A DNA stretch of 64,000 nt from an uncultured Agathobacter sp. (GCA_944381555.1 CALWLL010000002.1:62001-126000), one strand, 5' to 3'. Positions 34,073 to 42,942 are shown, counted from the first letter of the stretch. Notes: a model not told the origin generated them from the letters alone. Translations and numbers: made by a program.

Positions 34073-36238
34073 TTATTTAGAAAGCTCTTCATAATAATCA
34101 AGAAGTCTGTCCCATGCATCCTGCTTTAATGAAAGGTATGCAGAGCCGTTCCATGTTGAGCTTACAGTATTAACTGTTTCACTTCTGTTTGATGTGCCGT
34201 CTCCTGAGTATCCACCAGTAATGATGTTTACAAAGAGGTTTTCTCCGTCCTTAGACTGTGAGAACTTACCAGAAGACTGAAGTTCCGGATAACTTGCAAG
34301 CATGTTGTTCTCTTCCTTTGTATTTGGAAGAACTGTAGGTACTGATGTATACCATGAATTTTCTGTAACAGCTAATTCCGGATGTTTAATCGTTCCAAGA
34401 CCGATAGCTGTTGAAATATATCCAGCGCCTTCTTTACCTACTTCATGTGTACACTGATACTCGAAAGCCTGACTCTTAACAAATGATAATGTAGATCCAA
34501 GATACTGACGAGCATAGTTTGTATAGTTACCAGAAGCTTTTTCCCAAAGCTCTTCATATGTTGCATCAGCGATAACCGGCATTTCAGTTCCGTTGAAGTT
34601 GAATGTTACATAAGAACCATCAGCATTTGTTTTAATGAATGCATCCGGACCATAAGACATAAGAATCTGTCCTTCCGGGCTGTAAGCGTAATCGATTAAC
34701 GCAAGTGCAGCATTTAATTTGTTTGTATCATCACCTACACCTGCTAATGAGATTCCCCATCCATCTGTCTTAACAGATCTCCATGATTCAGTAAATCTCA
34801 TATATTTTTCTGTGCCATCGTTCCAACGAGCTACAGGAACCATAACTGCCATATACTTTTCGCCTGTATCGCCATCCTGATTAAGTTCTGTTTCGTTGTA
34901 TACTGTCTGTGTCTGGTTGTAGTCATAGTGCATGAAACCAGCATCATTAGCAAGCATTGTCTTTGTATCTGTATCTTCTGTCTTGATAAATGAAGAAGAG
35001 ATAAGACCTTCCTCTGCCATAGCGTTCATTCTTTCAAGTGCAACATATGTCTCTTCTTCCTGACGAGCATCATGAAGCTTTCCATCTGTACCTACATAGA
35101 GGTAATCCTGTCTTGATTCAAGACCACGAACTCCAAATAATGTTCCAGTAAAACGGAACATATCAACACGTCTCTGGTTGTTATCATCTTCACGAGAGAA
35201 AAGACCCTGAACAGTATCTGTTCCATTAAGTGTCTGTGCATTAGCAACTACACAACGAAGGAGCGCTACTAATTCATCTGCATCCCAAGCTGCGTTCTGA
35301 CCGATAAAGAGGTCAGCTCTGTCTGTTCCGTAATATCCGTCATATGCTTCATCAATATATGTACGAAGCATATTAACAGCCTGCACGCCGGTTACTGTGC
35401 CTGCTGCCAAAGCATCATTCATAGTTTGAACAATGTTTCCAGCCGCATCATAATCTTTGTTGATTGTCTCTACAGCAGAACCATCAGCCTTAACAACTTC
35501 GATTTCTACCTTGCCGGATGTTGGCATATATGGCTCATAAACTGCTGATTTGAGATTAGCTGATTTTTCAGCCGTAAATTCACCTTCGCCATTTAATAAT
35601 TTTTCTACCCAGTCAGTTCTCATAAGCGGCATACGTTCGATATCGTTTACACCATCAAAGTATGGTGAGAAGTAGATAGCGCCTGTAGTTGTGTCGCCTG
35701 TGATAGAAAGACGTACAATTGGGTTCTCATCAAGATAAGCCTTGAAGTTTGGCATATAATCAAGGTATTCCGCGATGTTTACAAGTTTGCCTGCAACACC
35801 GTTTTCAGAAAGCTGGGAAGCTGTACCGGATACCATGTCAACCTGATCAAGCTGCTCTACCCAATACTTAAATTCGTTAGAAGCACTGTTACCCTGATAT
35901 TTGTTTTCAAATGTAATATTCAGTACATTCTGAACCTCAACCCAGGTTGGTTTTAAGTCGCCAGACTTGTAAGTATTACCATCGGCAAGTGTAATTCCTT
36001 CACCTGCTACTTCAGGATCAAAGAATAAACCTGTCTTGGAATTGTTGTAACCTGTAGCCATGCGAAGGACTGTACCATCAGCATATTCAAGCTTAAGTGC
36101 AGTATCGCTAGACGACTGTGTTTCATTGCCTGTGTCTCCCGAATCGGTCGGATCAGCCTGCGCCGGCCCGCATGCTGTAAGAAAACAGCACATCACAAGC
36201 ATAAGTGCGAGCATTGAAGAAAGAATTTTCTTTTTCAT
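34073..36238 (-). CDS. Extracellular solute-binding lipoprotein of the pectin-oligomer ABC importer
   Basis: The N-terminus MKKKILSSMLALMLVMCCFLTAC is a lipoprotein signal with lipidation at the Cys before GPAQADP. The mature protein carries a Thr/Ser/Gly-rich linker and then a long extracellular binding protein of the LplA/YtcQ group (NVLNITFENKYQGNSASNEF; YAYSPEGQILMSYGPDAF near the C-terminus). At 721 residues it is much longer than the roughly 500-560 usual in this group. TGGAGGG precedes the start. It is followed by two ATPase genes and preceded by two permease genes. The ligand is inferred from context: pectin-derived oligomers. Confidence 0.88.
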   Translation of the reverse strand: MKKKILSSMLALMLVMCCFLTACGPAQADPTDSGDTGNETQSSSDTALKLEYADGTVLRMATGYNNSKTGLFFDPEVAGEGITLADGNTYKSGDLKPTWVEVQNVLNITFENKYQGNSASNEFKYWVEQLDQVDMVSGTASQLSENGVAGKLVNIAEYLDYMPNFKAYLDENPIVRLSITGDTTTGAIYFSPYFDGVNDIERMPLMRTDWVEKLLNGEGEFTAEKSANLKSAVYEPYMPTSGKVEIEVVKADGSAVETINKDYDAAGNIVQTMNDALAAGTVTGVQAVNMLRTYIDEAYDGYYGTDRADLFIGQNAAWDADELVALLRCVVANAQTLNGTDTVQGLFSREDDNNQRRVDMFRFTGTLFGVRGLESRQDYLYVGTDGKLHDARQEEETYVALERMNAMAEEGLISSSFIKTEDTDTKTMLANDAGFMHYDYNQTQTVYNETELNQDGDTGEKYMAVMVPVARWNDGTEKYMRFTESWRSVKTDGWGISLAGVGDDTNKLNAALALIDYAYSPEGQILMSYGPDAFIKTNADGSYVTFNFNGTEMPVIADATYEELWEKASGNYTNYARQYLGSTLSFVKSQAFEYQCTHEVGKEGAGYISTAIGLGTIKHPELAVTENSWYTSVPTVLPNTKEENNMLASYPELQSSGKFSQSKDGENLFVNIITGGYSGDGTSNRSETVNTVSSTWNGSAYLSLKQDAWDRLLDYYEELSK

Positions 36239-36337
36239 TTTTTATTACCCTCCATATAAATAATAATATATTATTAAGCGCCTCGTCACGCATAATAACC
36301 ATTTTCATTATAAACCGAATAAACGAAACCCATAAGT

Positions 36338-37228
36338 TTATTCTTTAACGCCACCCATATTTACACCTTTTGCAAAATACTTCTGGATAAACGGGTAGAT
36401 GATAAGCACCGGAATAATGGAACATACAATCAGTGCGAAGATGACGGAGTCAGCCGCGTAAGCTTCATCCCAGCCAGTCATGATATCCGGATCCTGCATT
36501 TCTTCCAGTTTCAGACGAATGAATACCTGCAGCGGATGTTCACTCAGATTGGTAATCATCTGTCTTGCCCAAAAGTAACCATTCCATCTTGAAATTGCAA
36601 AGAATAATGCAACCGTTGCAATCGTTGACTTACTCATTGGGATATACACACGGGTTAAAACCTGTAACTCAGTAGCGCCATCCACTACTGCTGCCTCTTC
36701 AATTTCAGAAGGAACACCTTCAAACGCGTTACGAAGAAGAATAATATTCATGGCCGCCATACCCATAGCAATAACCACCAGCCATTTATCATCCGTAATA
36801 CCAAGTTTATAAAATATTTCCTGCGTATCCAAGTAATTCAAATACTGTGGCACAATACCCGCTGAGAACCACATGGTAAATACAAGAAAGAAGTTAAAAC
36901 CTTTACGGAACAAAAGCCGCTTCTTGGAAAGTGCATATCCGCCGAGGATTGCAACACCCATTGCCCATAAGGTTCCATAGAACGTCAGGAACAATGTGTT
37001 TGTGTATGAGTTCCAGAATTTGTTGTTATTAAACATTTCTGCAAATGCTTCGAACTGAATATCTTTCGGAAGCAAAACGATTTGTCCATACTCTACCGCT
37101 TCCCTTCCCGAAATTGCGGCTGAAATCGCATACAGGAAAGGATATAAACAGCAGATTGCAAATATTGTCAAAAATACGTAACTTATAATCTTAAATATAA
37201 GCTCGGATACTTCAAGTTTTCTTTTCAT
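36338..37228 (-). CDS. ABC transporter permease, LplC/YtcP type
   Basis: The 296 residues contain six membrane segments and the EAA motif that contacts the ATPase: EIEEAAVVDGATELQVLTRVYIPMS near residue 185. The family start (ISYVFLTIFAICCLYPFLYAISAAISG) is typical of YtcP/LplC. AGGAGG precedes the ATG. Together with the upstream YteP-like permease it forms the membrane channel. The next gene, 99 bp downstream, is the solute-binding protein. Confidence 0.93.
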   Translation of the reverse strand: MKRKLEVSELIFKIISYVFLTIFAICCLYPFLYAISAAISGREAVEYGQIVLLPKDIQFEAFAEMFNNNKFWNSYTNTLFLTFYGTLWAMGVAILGGYALSKKRLLFRKGFNFFLVFTMWFSAGIVPQYLNYLDTQEIFYKLGITDDKWLVVIAMGMAAMNIILLRNAFEGVPSEIEEAAVVDGATELQVLTRVYIPMSKSTIATVALFFAISRWNGYFWARQMITNLSEHPLQVFIRLKLEEMQDPDIMTGWDEAYAADSVIFALIVCSIIPVLIIYPFIQKYFAKGVNMGGVKE

Positions 37229-37242
37229 TTAGAAGTTCCTCC

Positions 37243-38301
37243 TTAATATAATGAAACATCAGATGCTTTACGAGCAATCGTGTTAGCACAGATTACAAGC
37301 AGCATACCAACGATGTTATTGAGCATTTCCGCTGATGTGGCAATACCCGCATTTTGTCCCATGATACCATAGCGCTGGGCGAAAGTCGAAACAACATCCG
37401 CAGTAACATAAGTATTCGGATTATAAAGCAACAGTACTTTTTCATAGCCGACATTCAGAAGAGAACCAATACGCGTAATCAGCATAATTACAATTGTTGA
37501 CAGAATAGAAGGAAGAACAACATATCTCATCTGTGCAATCTTGCCTGCACCATCAATCTGTGCCGCCTCGTAACTCGTAAGCGAAATTGCTATGATTGCT
37601 GAGAAGAAGATAATACTGTCATATCCCGCCGTTTCCCATATGCCGCTGATCTGATAAATCGCGCGGAAAAATTCAGGAGCGTTCAAAAGACCCGCATTAC
37701 CAACTTCTTCGCTTATAAATCCAAACTCCACCAAAAACCTTGAGATAACACCCATCTCCATGCCTGCAATCGGTGAAGACTGACGAACGAGCATCGTTAC
37801 AAGGGATGTCATAACTACGGTCGACATGAATTTTGGCAGATATGTAATAACCTGATAAATACTTCTTGCTATATTAGAACGAATCTCATTGAAAAACAGC
37901 GCGATAATAATCGGCATCGGGAATCCAAAGCAAAGCCCGTAAAAGCTAAGAAGGAATGTATTACGGAATGCAGCCCAGAATTCTACCGAAAGCGAACCCT
38001 CGCCGGAAAACAGTGTCTGGAAATATGTAAAGCCTGCATATAACTGGTCTGCCACTTCCAAGGTGTCATCGTCTACCTTAAAACATCCCAGCAGTTCATA
38101 CATCGGAAAGTATCTCCAGAACAGAAATACCAGAAACATTGGTATAATCATCAGATACAGACGCCAGTCTTTTAAAACAGTACGTCCAACATTCAGCCAG
38201 TAATGTTTTTCCACATCATCCCGAACCTTCTGTTCCGCATCCTCTCTATATTTGCCTGTACTCTCATCATATACCAGATAATCGTCAGCTTTAATCTTCA
38301 T
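37243..38301 (-). CDS. ABC transporter permease, LplB/YteP type
   Basis: The 352-residue permease has six membrane segments and the motif SYEAAQIDGAGKIAQMRYVVLPSI (a variant EAA loop), plus WRLYLMIIPMFLVFLFWRYFPMYELLGCF, which opens LplB/YteP proteins. A cytoplasmic extension of about 45 residues (DDYLVYDESTGKYREDAEQKVRDD) precedes TM1 and is longer than usual. GGAGG lies at good spacing. The partner permease starts 15 bp downstream. Confidence 0.93.
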   Translation of the reverse strand: MKIKADDYLVYDESTGKYREDAEQKVRDDVEKHYWLNVGRTVLKDWRLYLMIIPMFLVFLFWRYFPMYELLGCFKVDDDTLEVADQLYAGFTYFQTLFSGEGSLSVEFWAAFRNTFLLSFYGLCFGFPMPIIIALFFNEIRSNIARSIYQVITYLPKFMSTVVMTSLVTMLVRQSSPIAGMEMGVISRFLVEFGFISEEVGNAGLLNAPEFFRAIYQISGIWETAGYDSIIFFSAIIAISLTSYEAAQIDGAGKIAQMRYVVLPSILSTIVIMLITRIGSLLNVGYEKVLLLYNPNTYVTADVVSTFAQRYGIMGQNAGIATSAEMLNNIVGMLLVICANTIARKASDVSLY

Positions 38302-38324
38302 AGTAAATCCTCCGTTCTTGATTT

Positions 38325-38927
38325 CTATAATATTACGTCACTCTCTTCGTACGCGCCTTCTTTTTCTTTTTCTTCCCGTTCCAGACGAAGTAAGTAGGAC
38401 TTTTGATCCTCTATCATTCCGTCCGACTTACGAAGAAATATCAAAACAATTACCGCGAACAAAAGAGAAACTATATCTGTTGTTACATATACAATAAAGG
38501 CGCGTATATCTCCGCCAAAGAAAAGCGATACCAGACACCTTCCCGCTGCCATTCCCAGATATGCCACCGTCGCAAAAGAAACGAGTTTTAATATACTGTT
38601 TCTGATTTTTTCTTTGCCGAACATCTTAATAAGAAAAAGCGCCGCCAAAGAAAGGACATTTCCAATGCAGTATATAAAATACTGTTCTTTTGTAGCTCCT
38701 GCTGCAAAGCAATATACAAAGCCGCCAACCACTGCATGTATCGCCGCAAATCCGCTCCAGCGCATCATGGATATACATACTAACAAAGGTGTGACTGATA
38801 TGTTTATTGCCTGAGCCCAGAACCATTTCCCACTGGCATATGTAGCAATCGCTTCAAATACAATCACCAATACCGTCAGCATCATAAGATCGACACTCCG
38901 GTACTCTTTAAAAGTCATTCGTTTCAT
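38325..38927 (-). CDS. Six-TM membrane protein, S-component-like, heading the pectin ABC run
   Basis: Six hydrophobic segments span about residues 13-175 (VDLMMLTVLVIVFEAIATYA first, AFIVYVTTDIVSLLFAVIVLIFL last), followed by a charged cytoplasmic tail (RKSDGMIEDQKSYLLRLEREEKEKEG). The compact 200-residue form and the short loops recall substrate-capture (S) subunits of ECF transporters, but I see no family signature and no ECF T-subunit nearby. Its ribosome-binding site is weak. As the first gene of the run it is divergent from kduI and ends 24 bp before the first permease. Confidence 0.65.
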   Translation of the reverse strand: MKRMTFKEYRSVDLMMLTVLVIVFEAIATYASGKWFWAQAINISVTPLLVCISMMRWSGFAAIHAVVGGFVYCFAAGATKEQYFIYCIGNVLSLAALFLIKMFGKEKIRNSILKLVSFATVAYLGMAAGRCLVSLFFGGDIRAFIVYVTTDIVSLLFAVIVLIFLRKSDGMIEDQKSYLLRLEREEKEKEGAYEESDVIL

Positions 38928-39279
38928 ACATCTTACTTTTCGATTTCATCAAATATTTGTTTCAGTATACTTATCTTACATCATATCAAACATTGTTTCC
39001 TTAATTTTTTTGACAATACATTTTAAACATCTTAGTTTTTTTGATATTTCATTGTTAAACTTCCCATTGCAATAGTTCTTTAGTCCTATTTTTTAGTCAA
39101 ATTACACAAAACCGCACAAAAAGAAAAGTCTGTCGCGCCTTTCTTAATGTATACAAGTCATGGGCATTTTTATTACTTTCGTTGCTTTATCCGCCCCTTT
39201 ATTGTATAATATCTCTAATCTTAGGGTTGTTTTTCCCTGGAATATCAAAAAACTAAATTTTTAAGAAAAGAGGAAAGCT
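38928..39279. promoter_or_regulatory. Divergent control region between the ABC run and kduI
   Basis: The 352-bp gap holds no gene. For kduI, TTGCTT (39182-39187) and TATAAT (39205-39210) are 17 bp apart. Two direct copies of a T-tract motif occur 31 bp apart, CTTAATTTTTTTGACA (39000-39015) and CTTAGTTTTTTTGATAT (39031-39047). A reversed copy (TTTAGTTTTTTGATATT) is at 39241-39257, at the kduI leader. The 39031 copy matches the site at 25001 in the uxaB/araC region. A 31-bp spacing (three helical turns) suits AraC-type dimers. I could not fix the minus-strand promoter. Confidence 0.6.
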
Positions 39280-40143
39280 ATGGAATTAAGAACCGCTGCA
39301 TCTCCAAGAGATGTAAAACACTACACTACAGAACGACTAAGAGAAGAATTCTTAATCGACGATTTATTCCAGCCTGATTGCATCAAGCTGGTTTACAGCC
39401 ACATTGACCGTATCATTACCGGTTCCGCAGTGCCTGTAAAAAAGACGTTAGTACTGACCGCCGGAGATGAACTCCGCGCAAAATACTTCTGTGAAAGACG
39501 CGAACTTGGCGTCATCAACATCGGCGGCGCAGGAACCATTACGATTGATGGAAAAGCGTATCATGTCTGTCACAAAGAAGGTATGTATATCGGTATGGGT
39601 TCGCAGGATATTTCTTTTGCAAGCGATGATTCTGCTGCACCTGCTAAATTCTATTTAAACAGCGCGCCGGCTCACAAAACTTATCCTACTGTTTTAATCA
39701 AACCGGAAGGAACAGAAGAAGAAGGCGTTGTAATCGTAAAAGACTGCAATAAGGTAGAACTTGGCTCATTAGAATCAGCAAACCACAGAACGATTTGCAA
39801 ATATATTCTTCCTGGACAGGTAGAAAGCTGCCAGTTAGTCATGGGTATGACAAAACTTGAACCGGGCAGCGTATGGAACACCATGCCGTGCCACACACAT
39901 GACAGACGTATGGAGGTATACCTGTATTTTGACATACCGGAAGATGCATTTGTAATGCACTATATGGGAGAACCGACAGAAACCCGCCACATTGTGATGC
40001 GCAACGAGCAGGCTGTTATCTCCCCAAGCTGGTCTATCCACTCCGGCTGCGGCTCTCAGGCTTATACCTTCATCTGGGGAATGGTTGGAGAGAATCAGGA
40101 TTTTGATGATATGGACCACTGCGCAAATAAAGACTTATTGTAA
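39280..40143 (+). CDS. kduI: 5-keto-4-deoxyuronate isomerase
   Basis: KduI isomerises 5-keto-4-deoxyuronate, formed when unsaturated galacturonate ring-opens, to 2,5-diketo-3-deoxygluconate. The cupin metal ligands are visible in NTMPCHTHDRRMEVYLYFDI and SWSIHSGCGSQAYTFIWGM. FCERRELGVINIGG is the other family block. The 287 residues are slightly longer than usual. AGAGGAAAGCT precedes the ATG. It is divergent from the ABC run and precedes the dhuI-like gene by 71 bp. Confidence 0.95.
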   Translation: MELRTAASPRDVKHYTTERLREEFLIDDLFQPDCIKLVYSHIDRIITGSAVPVKKTLVLTAGDELRAKYFCERRELGVINIGGAGTITIDGKAYHVCHKEGMYIGMGSQDISFASDDSAAPAKFYLNSAPAHKTYPTVLIKPEGTEEEGVVIVKDCNKVELGSLESANHRTICKYILPGQVESCQLVMGMTKLEPGSVWNTMPCHTHDRRMEVYLYFDIPEDAFVMHYMGEPTETRHIVMRNEQAVISPSWSIHSGCGSQAYTFIWGMVGENQDFDDMDHCANKDLL

Positions 40144-40214
40144 CCGCGCAGGAATATGGTACGCACAGGAGCCGTAATGCACTTCTCAATAATAAAGAAA
40201 GGAAAAATGACATA

Positions 40215-40856
40215 ATGAAAATCGCATTAATTAACGAAAATAGTCAGGCAGCAAAAAACGAATTAATATATAATACCTTAAAATCTGTTGTAGAACCTAT
40301 GGGACATGAGGTACATAACTATGGTATGTATTCTGCGGATGATGAAAACCAGCTTACCTATGTACAGATTGGCATTCTTACCGCTGTACTCATCAATTCA
40401 GGCGCTGCGGATTTCGTAATCACCGGCTGTGGCACCGGCGAAGGAGCAATGCTTGCCTGCAATTCCTTCCCAAAAGTTCTTTGCGGACATATCGAATCTC
40501 CACTGGATGCATATCTCTTTTCCCAGGTAAATGACGGAAATGCAATTGCTCTTCCATTTGCCGAAAACTTCGGCTGGGGCGGAGAATTAAATCTCCAGTA
40601 TATCTTTGAGAAATTATTCTGCACACCGGGCGGCGGCGGTTACCCAAAAGAACGCGTGGTTCCGGAACAGAGAAACAAACGCATTTTAGATGAAGTTAAA
40701 AAAGTAACGCACCGCGATATGGTTTCTATTCTAAAGGACTTAGACCCTGAATTGGCAAAAGGCGCTCTTTCCGGCAAAAACTTCAAAGAGCTCTTCTTTG
40801 CAAACTGTACAGATGAGCAGATTGCAGACGCTGTCCGTTGCGTCCTTGGCTGTTAA
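40215..40856 (+). CDS. dhuI: RpiB/LacAB-family isomerase, DhuI-like
   Basis: This 213-residue protein opens MKIALINENSQAAKNELIYN, with VITGCGTGEGAMLACNSFP as the sugar-phosphate-isomerase core and GGGYPKERVVPEQRNKRIL as a C-terminal signature. From memory, the same pattern is found in DhuI of Streptococcus, an RpiB-fold isomerase for 4-deoxy-L-threo-5-hexosulose uronate, which catalyses the KduI reaction. Its place right after kduI supports a uronate role rather than ribose phosphate isomerisation. The mechanism and partition with KduI cannot be read from the sequence. Confidence 0.75.
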   Translation: MKIALINENSQAAKNELIYNTLKSVVEPMGHEVHNYGMYSADDENQLTYVQIGILTAVLINSGAADFVITGCGTGEGAMLACNSFPKVLCGHIESPLDAYLFSQVNDGNAIALPFAENFGWGGELNLQYIFEKLFCTPGGGGYPKERVVPEQRNKRILDEVKKVTHRDMVSILKDLDPELAKGALSGKNFKELFFANCTDEQIADAVRCVLGC

Positions 40857-40898
40857 ATCTTTTTGAGCGGACATTATCTCTAAACGCCAGAACAAAAC

Positions 40899-40952
40899 AA
40901 GCCCGATTATATATTGAACAGACAGAACTGTTTCAATATATAATCGGGCTTT
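40899..40952 (+). terminator. Bidirectional intrinsic terminator between dhuI and the decarboxylase gene
   Basis: A 20-bp perfect stem (AAGCCCGATTATATATTGAA and its complement) with a 13-nt loop is followed by TTTCTT on the plus strand and by TTGTTTTG on the minus. It ends the kduI-dhuI unit and stands 18 bp from the stop of the convergent gene. Confidence 0.9.
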
Positions 40953-40969
40953 CTTAATGATCCAATATT

Positions 40970-42064
40970 TTAGAACAATCCAAGCAGCATACCGCCGACC
41001 ATTGCGGATGCAATCTGTCCAGATACATTGGCTCCGACAGCCTGCATAATAATAATATTTCCAGGTCTTTCTTCTCCTGCCATTGTCTGTACCACACGGG
41101 ATGACATCGGGAACGCAGAGATTCCTGCCGCACCAACCATCGGGTTAATTTTCTCTTTCAGGAACAGGTTCATAACTTTTGCTAACAGAACTCCGCCAAC
41201 CGTATCAAAGATGAATGCGATAAGACCGATTAACATTATAAACAATGTCTCCTTCTGAAGGAATTTCTCTGCTGTCATGCTGTAAGAAATCGTAATTCCA
41301 AGGAGAAGTGTGATAAGATTTGATAACACATCCTGTGCTGTTTTTGATAAACTCTCTAATACGCCACACTCTCTTATGAGGTTACCGAACATTAAAAATC
41401 CTACCAAAGAAATAGACATTGGTGCTACAAACCCTGCAATCATGGTCACGATAATCGGGAAAGCGATTTTCACAACCTTCGGTACTTTTTTACTTTTTGG
41501 AGTCATACCAATCTGACGTTCTTTTTTCGTTGTAATCAGCTTAATTGTTGCTGGCTGAATAATTGGCACTAACGCCATATAAGAATAAGCCGCCACAGCA
41601 ATCGGTCCTACATAATCAGATTTCAAAATCTGTGAAACTAAAATAGAAGTCGGGCCGTCTGCCGCACCGATAATTCCGATAGAAACCGCATCATTTAACG
41701 GAAAACCAATTAATAATGCAAGTCCCATAGCCACAAAGATTCCAAGCTGTGCCGCGAATCCAAACAATACCAGTATCGGTTTCTGTAATAGAGGCTCAAA
41801 ATCTATCATTGCGCCAATACCGATAAATAGCAGAATCGGAAGCGCTTCTGAGCTTTCGATACCAATACGATACAACCATTGTATGATTCCCTGAACCTCT
41901 CCGATTCCTTCCATCTGCTGATTTAACACACCTGTTTCCGGAAGATTTACCAATATTGTTCCAAAACCGATAGGCAAAAGCAATGCCGGTTCGTATTTTT
42001 TCCAAATAGCAAGAACAATAAATAAAATTCCGATCGCGTACATGACAACATTTCCAAACGTCAT
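40970..42064 (-). CDS. Sodium-translocating decarboxylase beta subunit (OadB/GcdB-like), orphan
   Basis: The beta subunit is the membrane part that couples decarboxylation of a biotin-bound carboxylate to Na+ export. Multiple segments and signature blocks GIGAMIDFEPLL, IIGAADGPTSILVS (with the functional Asp), and AGISAFPMSSRVVQ are present. ATG 42064 is chosen for AAAGGTGG; a GTG 12 bp earlier is possible. No alpha, gamma or biotin carrier gene is near, so partners must lie elsewhere, or this copy works with another carboxylase. Confidence 0.93.
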   Translation of the reverse strand: MTFGNVVMYAIGILFIVLAIWKKYEPALLLPIGFGTILVNLPETGVLNQQMEGIGEVQGIIQWLYRIGIESSEALPILLFIGIGAMIDFEPLLQKPILVLFGFAAQLGIFVAMGLALLIGFPLNDAVSIGIIGAADGPTSILVSQILKSDYVGPIAVAAYSYMALVPIIQPATIKLITTKKERQIGMTPKSKKVPKVVKIAFPIIVTMIAGFVAPMSISLVGFLMFGNLIRECGVLESLSKTAQDVLSNLITLLLGITISYSMTAEKFLQKETLFIMLIGLIAFIFDTVGGVLLAKVMNLFLKEKINPMVGAAGISAFPMSSRVVQTMAGEERPGNIIIMQAVGANVSGQIASAMVGGMLLGLF

Positions 42065-42144
42065 ATTATGTACCACCTTTCATACTTTCTTCTGTCTTAA
42101 TTCTATAAAAGCTCATACAAAAGCCTTATATTACTTTTTTAGAG

Positions 42145-42481
42145 TGGACTAGACGGGAGTCGAACCCGTGTCCGAAAACCAATCCCCTGTCCTTCTACGA
42201 GTGTAGTTTACTGTTTGACATTCCCTCTGCCGCCCGGGAGTAAACGCCCTGACGGTTTTAGTAGCTTCATTTTACGCCCGCCGGCTCAAAGCTTTGCCGG
42301 CGTCGTTTCCTACATAGTCGAAGCCCGGTTCCTAATGTGTAGGTGCACTAGGCCGGACTGCTGCAATTAAGCAGCGTATGCTAAATTATCTTCAGCGTTT
42401 AATTTTAAGTTTGCCATTTGACGCATTGCATACGACTCGCTTCTCCAGCTTCATGATCCCCGTCGAAACCATTACTAGCCC
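42145..42481 (-). ncRNA. ssrA: tmRNA (transfer-messenger RNA)
   Basis: The 5-prime acceptor arm GGGCTAG pairs with CTAGTCC near 42146-42152, and the T-arm reads GGTTCGACTCCCG. The conserved 5-prime core TGGTTTCGACGGGGAT is at about 42455-42471. The encoded tag, from resume codon GCA at 42412-42414 to stop at 42367, is ANLKLNAEDNLAYAA. No CCA is encoded after the discriminator base, so it is added later. The RNA rescues stalled ribosomes with SmpB, whose gene is directly upstream and overlaps the 5-prime end by 7 bp. Confidence 0.96.
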
Positions 42482-42942
42482 AGATTTCTAATTTTAAAAT
42501 CGCGTTCCGCTTCACGGCGCATATCCTTTTTTGCGATATCCTCGCGCTTATCGTAAAGCTTCTTACCTTTCGCAAGTGCGATTTGGACTTTTACAAGTCC
42601 TCTGCTTAAGTATACCTCAACCGGAACAATTGTATAGCCCTTTTGTGTTGTCTTTCCAAGAAGCTTTTGAATTTCCTTCTTATGAAGAAGCAGCTTCTTC
42701 GGGCGAAGCGGATCTTTATTAAAGATGTTTCCTTTTTCATATGGACTGATATGCATACCATATAGAATCACTTCTCCGTTTTCGATATGAATAAACGCTT
42801 CTTTGATGCTGCATTTACCCATCCGGATGGACTTCACTTCTGTTCCGTGAAGGCTGATGCCTGCTTCGTATATTTCTTCCAAAAAATATTCATGGTATAC
42901 TTTTTTGTTATTAGCGACTAATTTCTTAGCGCCTTTTTCCAT
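42475..42942 (-). CDS. smpB: SsrA-binding protein SmpB
   Basis: SmpB escorts tmRNA to stalled ribosomes. The 155 residues show [27 protein letters not shown] and the basic C-terminal tail [25 protein letters not shown], which reaches into the decoding centre. AAGGAGG precedes the ATG. The stop TAG (42475-42477) lies inside the first bases of ssrA (tmRNA 5-prime end at 42481). TTGATT at 43030-43035 and TATTAT at 43007-43012, 17 bp apart, form its promoter. Confidence 0.97.
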   Translation of the reverse strand: MEKGAKKLVANNKKVYHEYFLEEIYEAGISLHGTEVKSIRMGKCSIKEAFIHIENGEVILYGMHISPYEKGNIFNKDPLRPKKLLLHKKEIQKLLGKTTQKGYTIVPVEVYLSRGLVKVQIALAKGKKLYDKREDIAKKDMRREAERDFKIRNLG

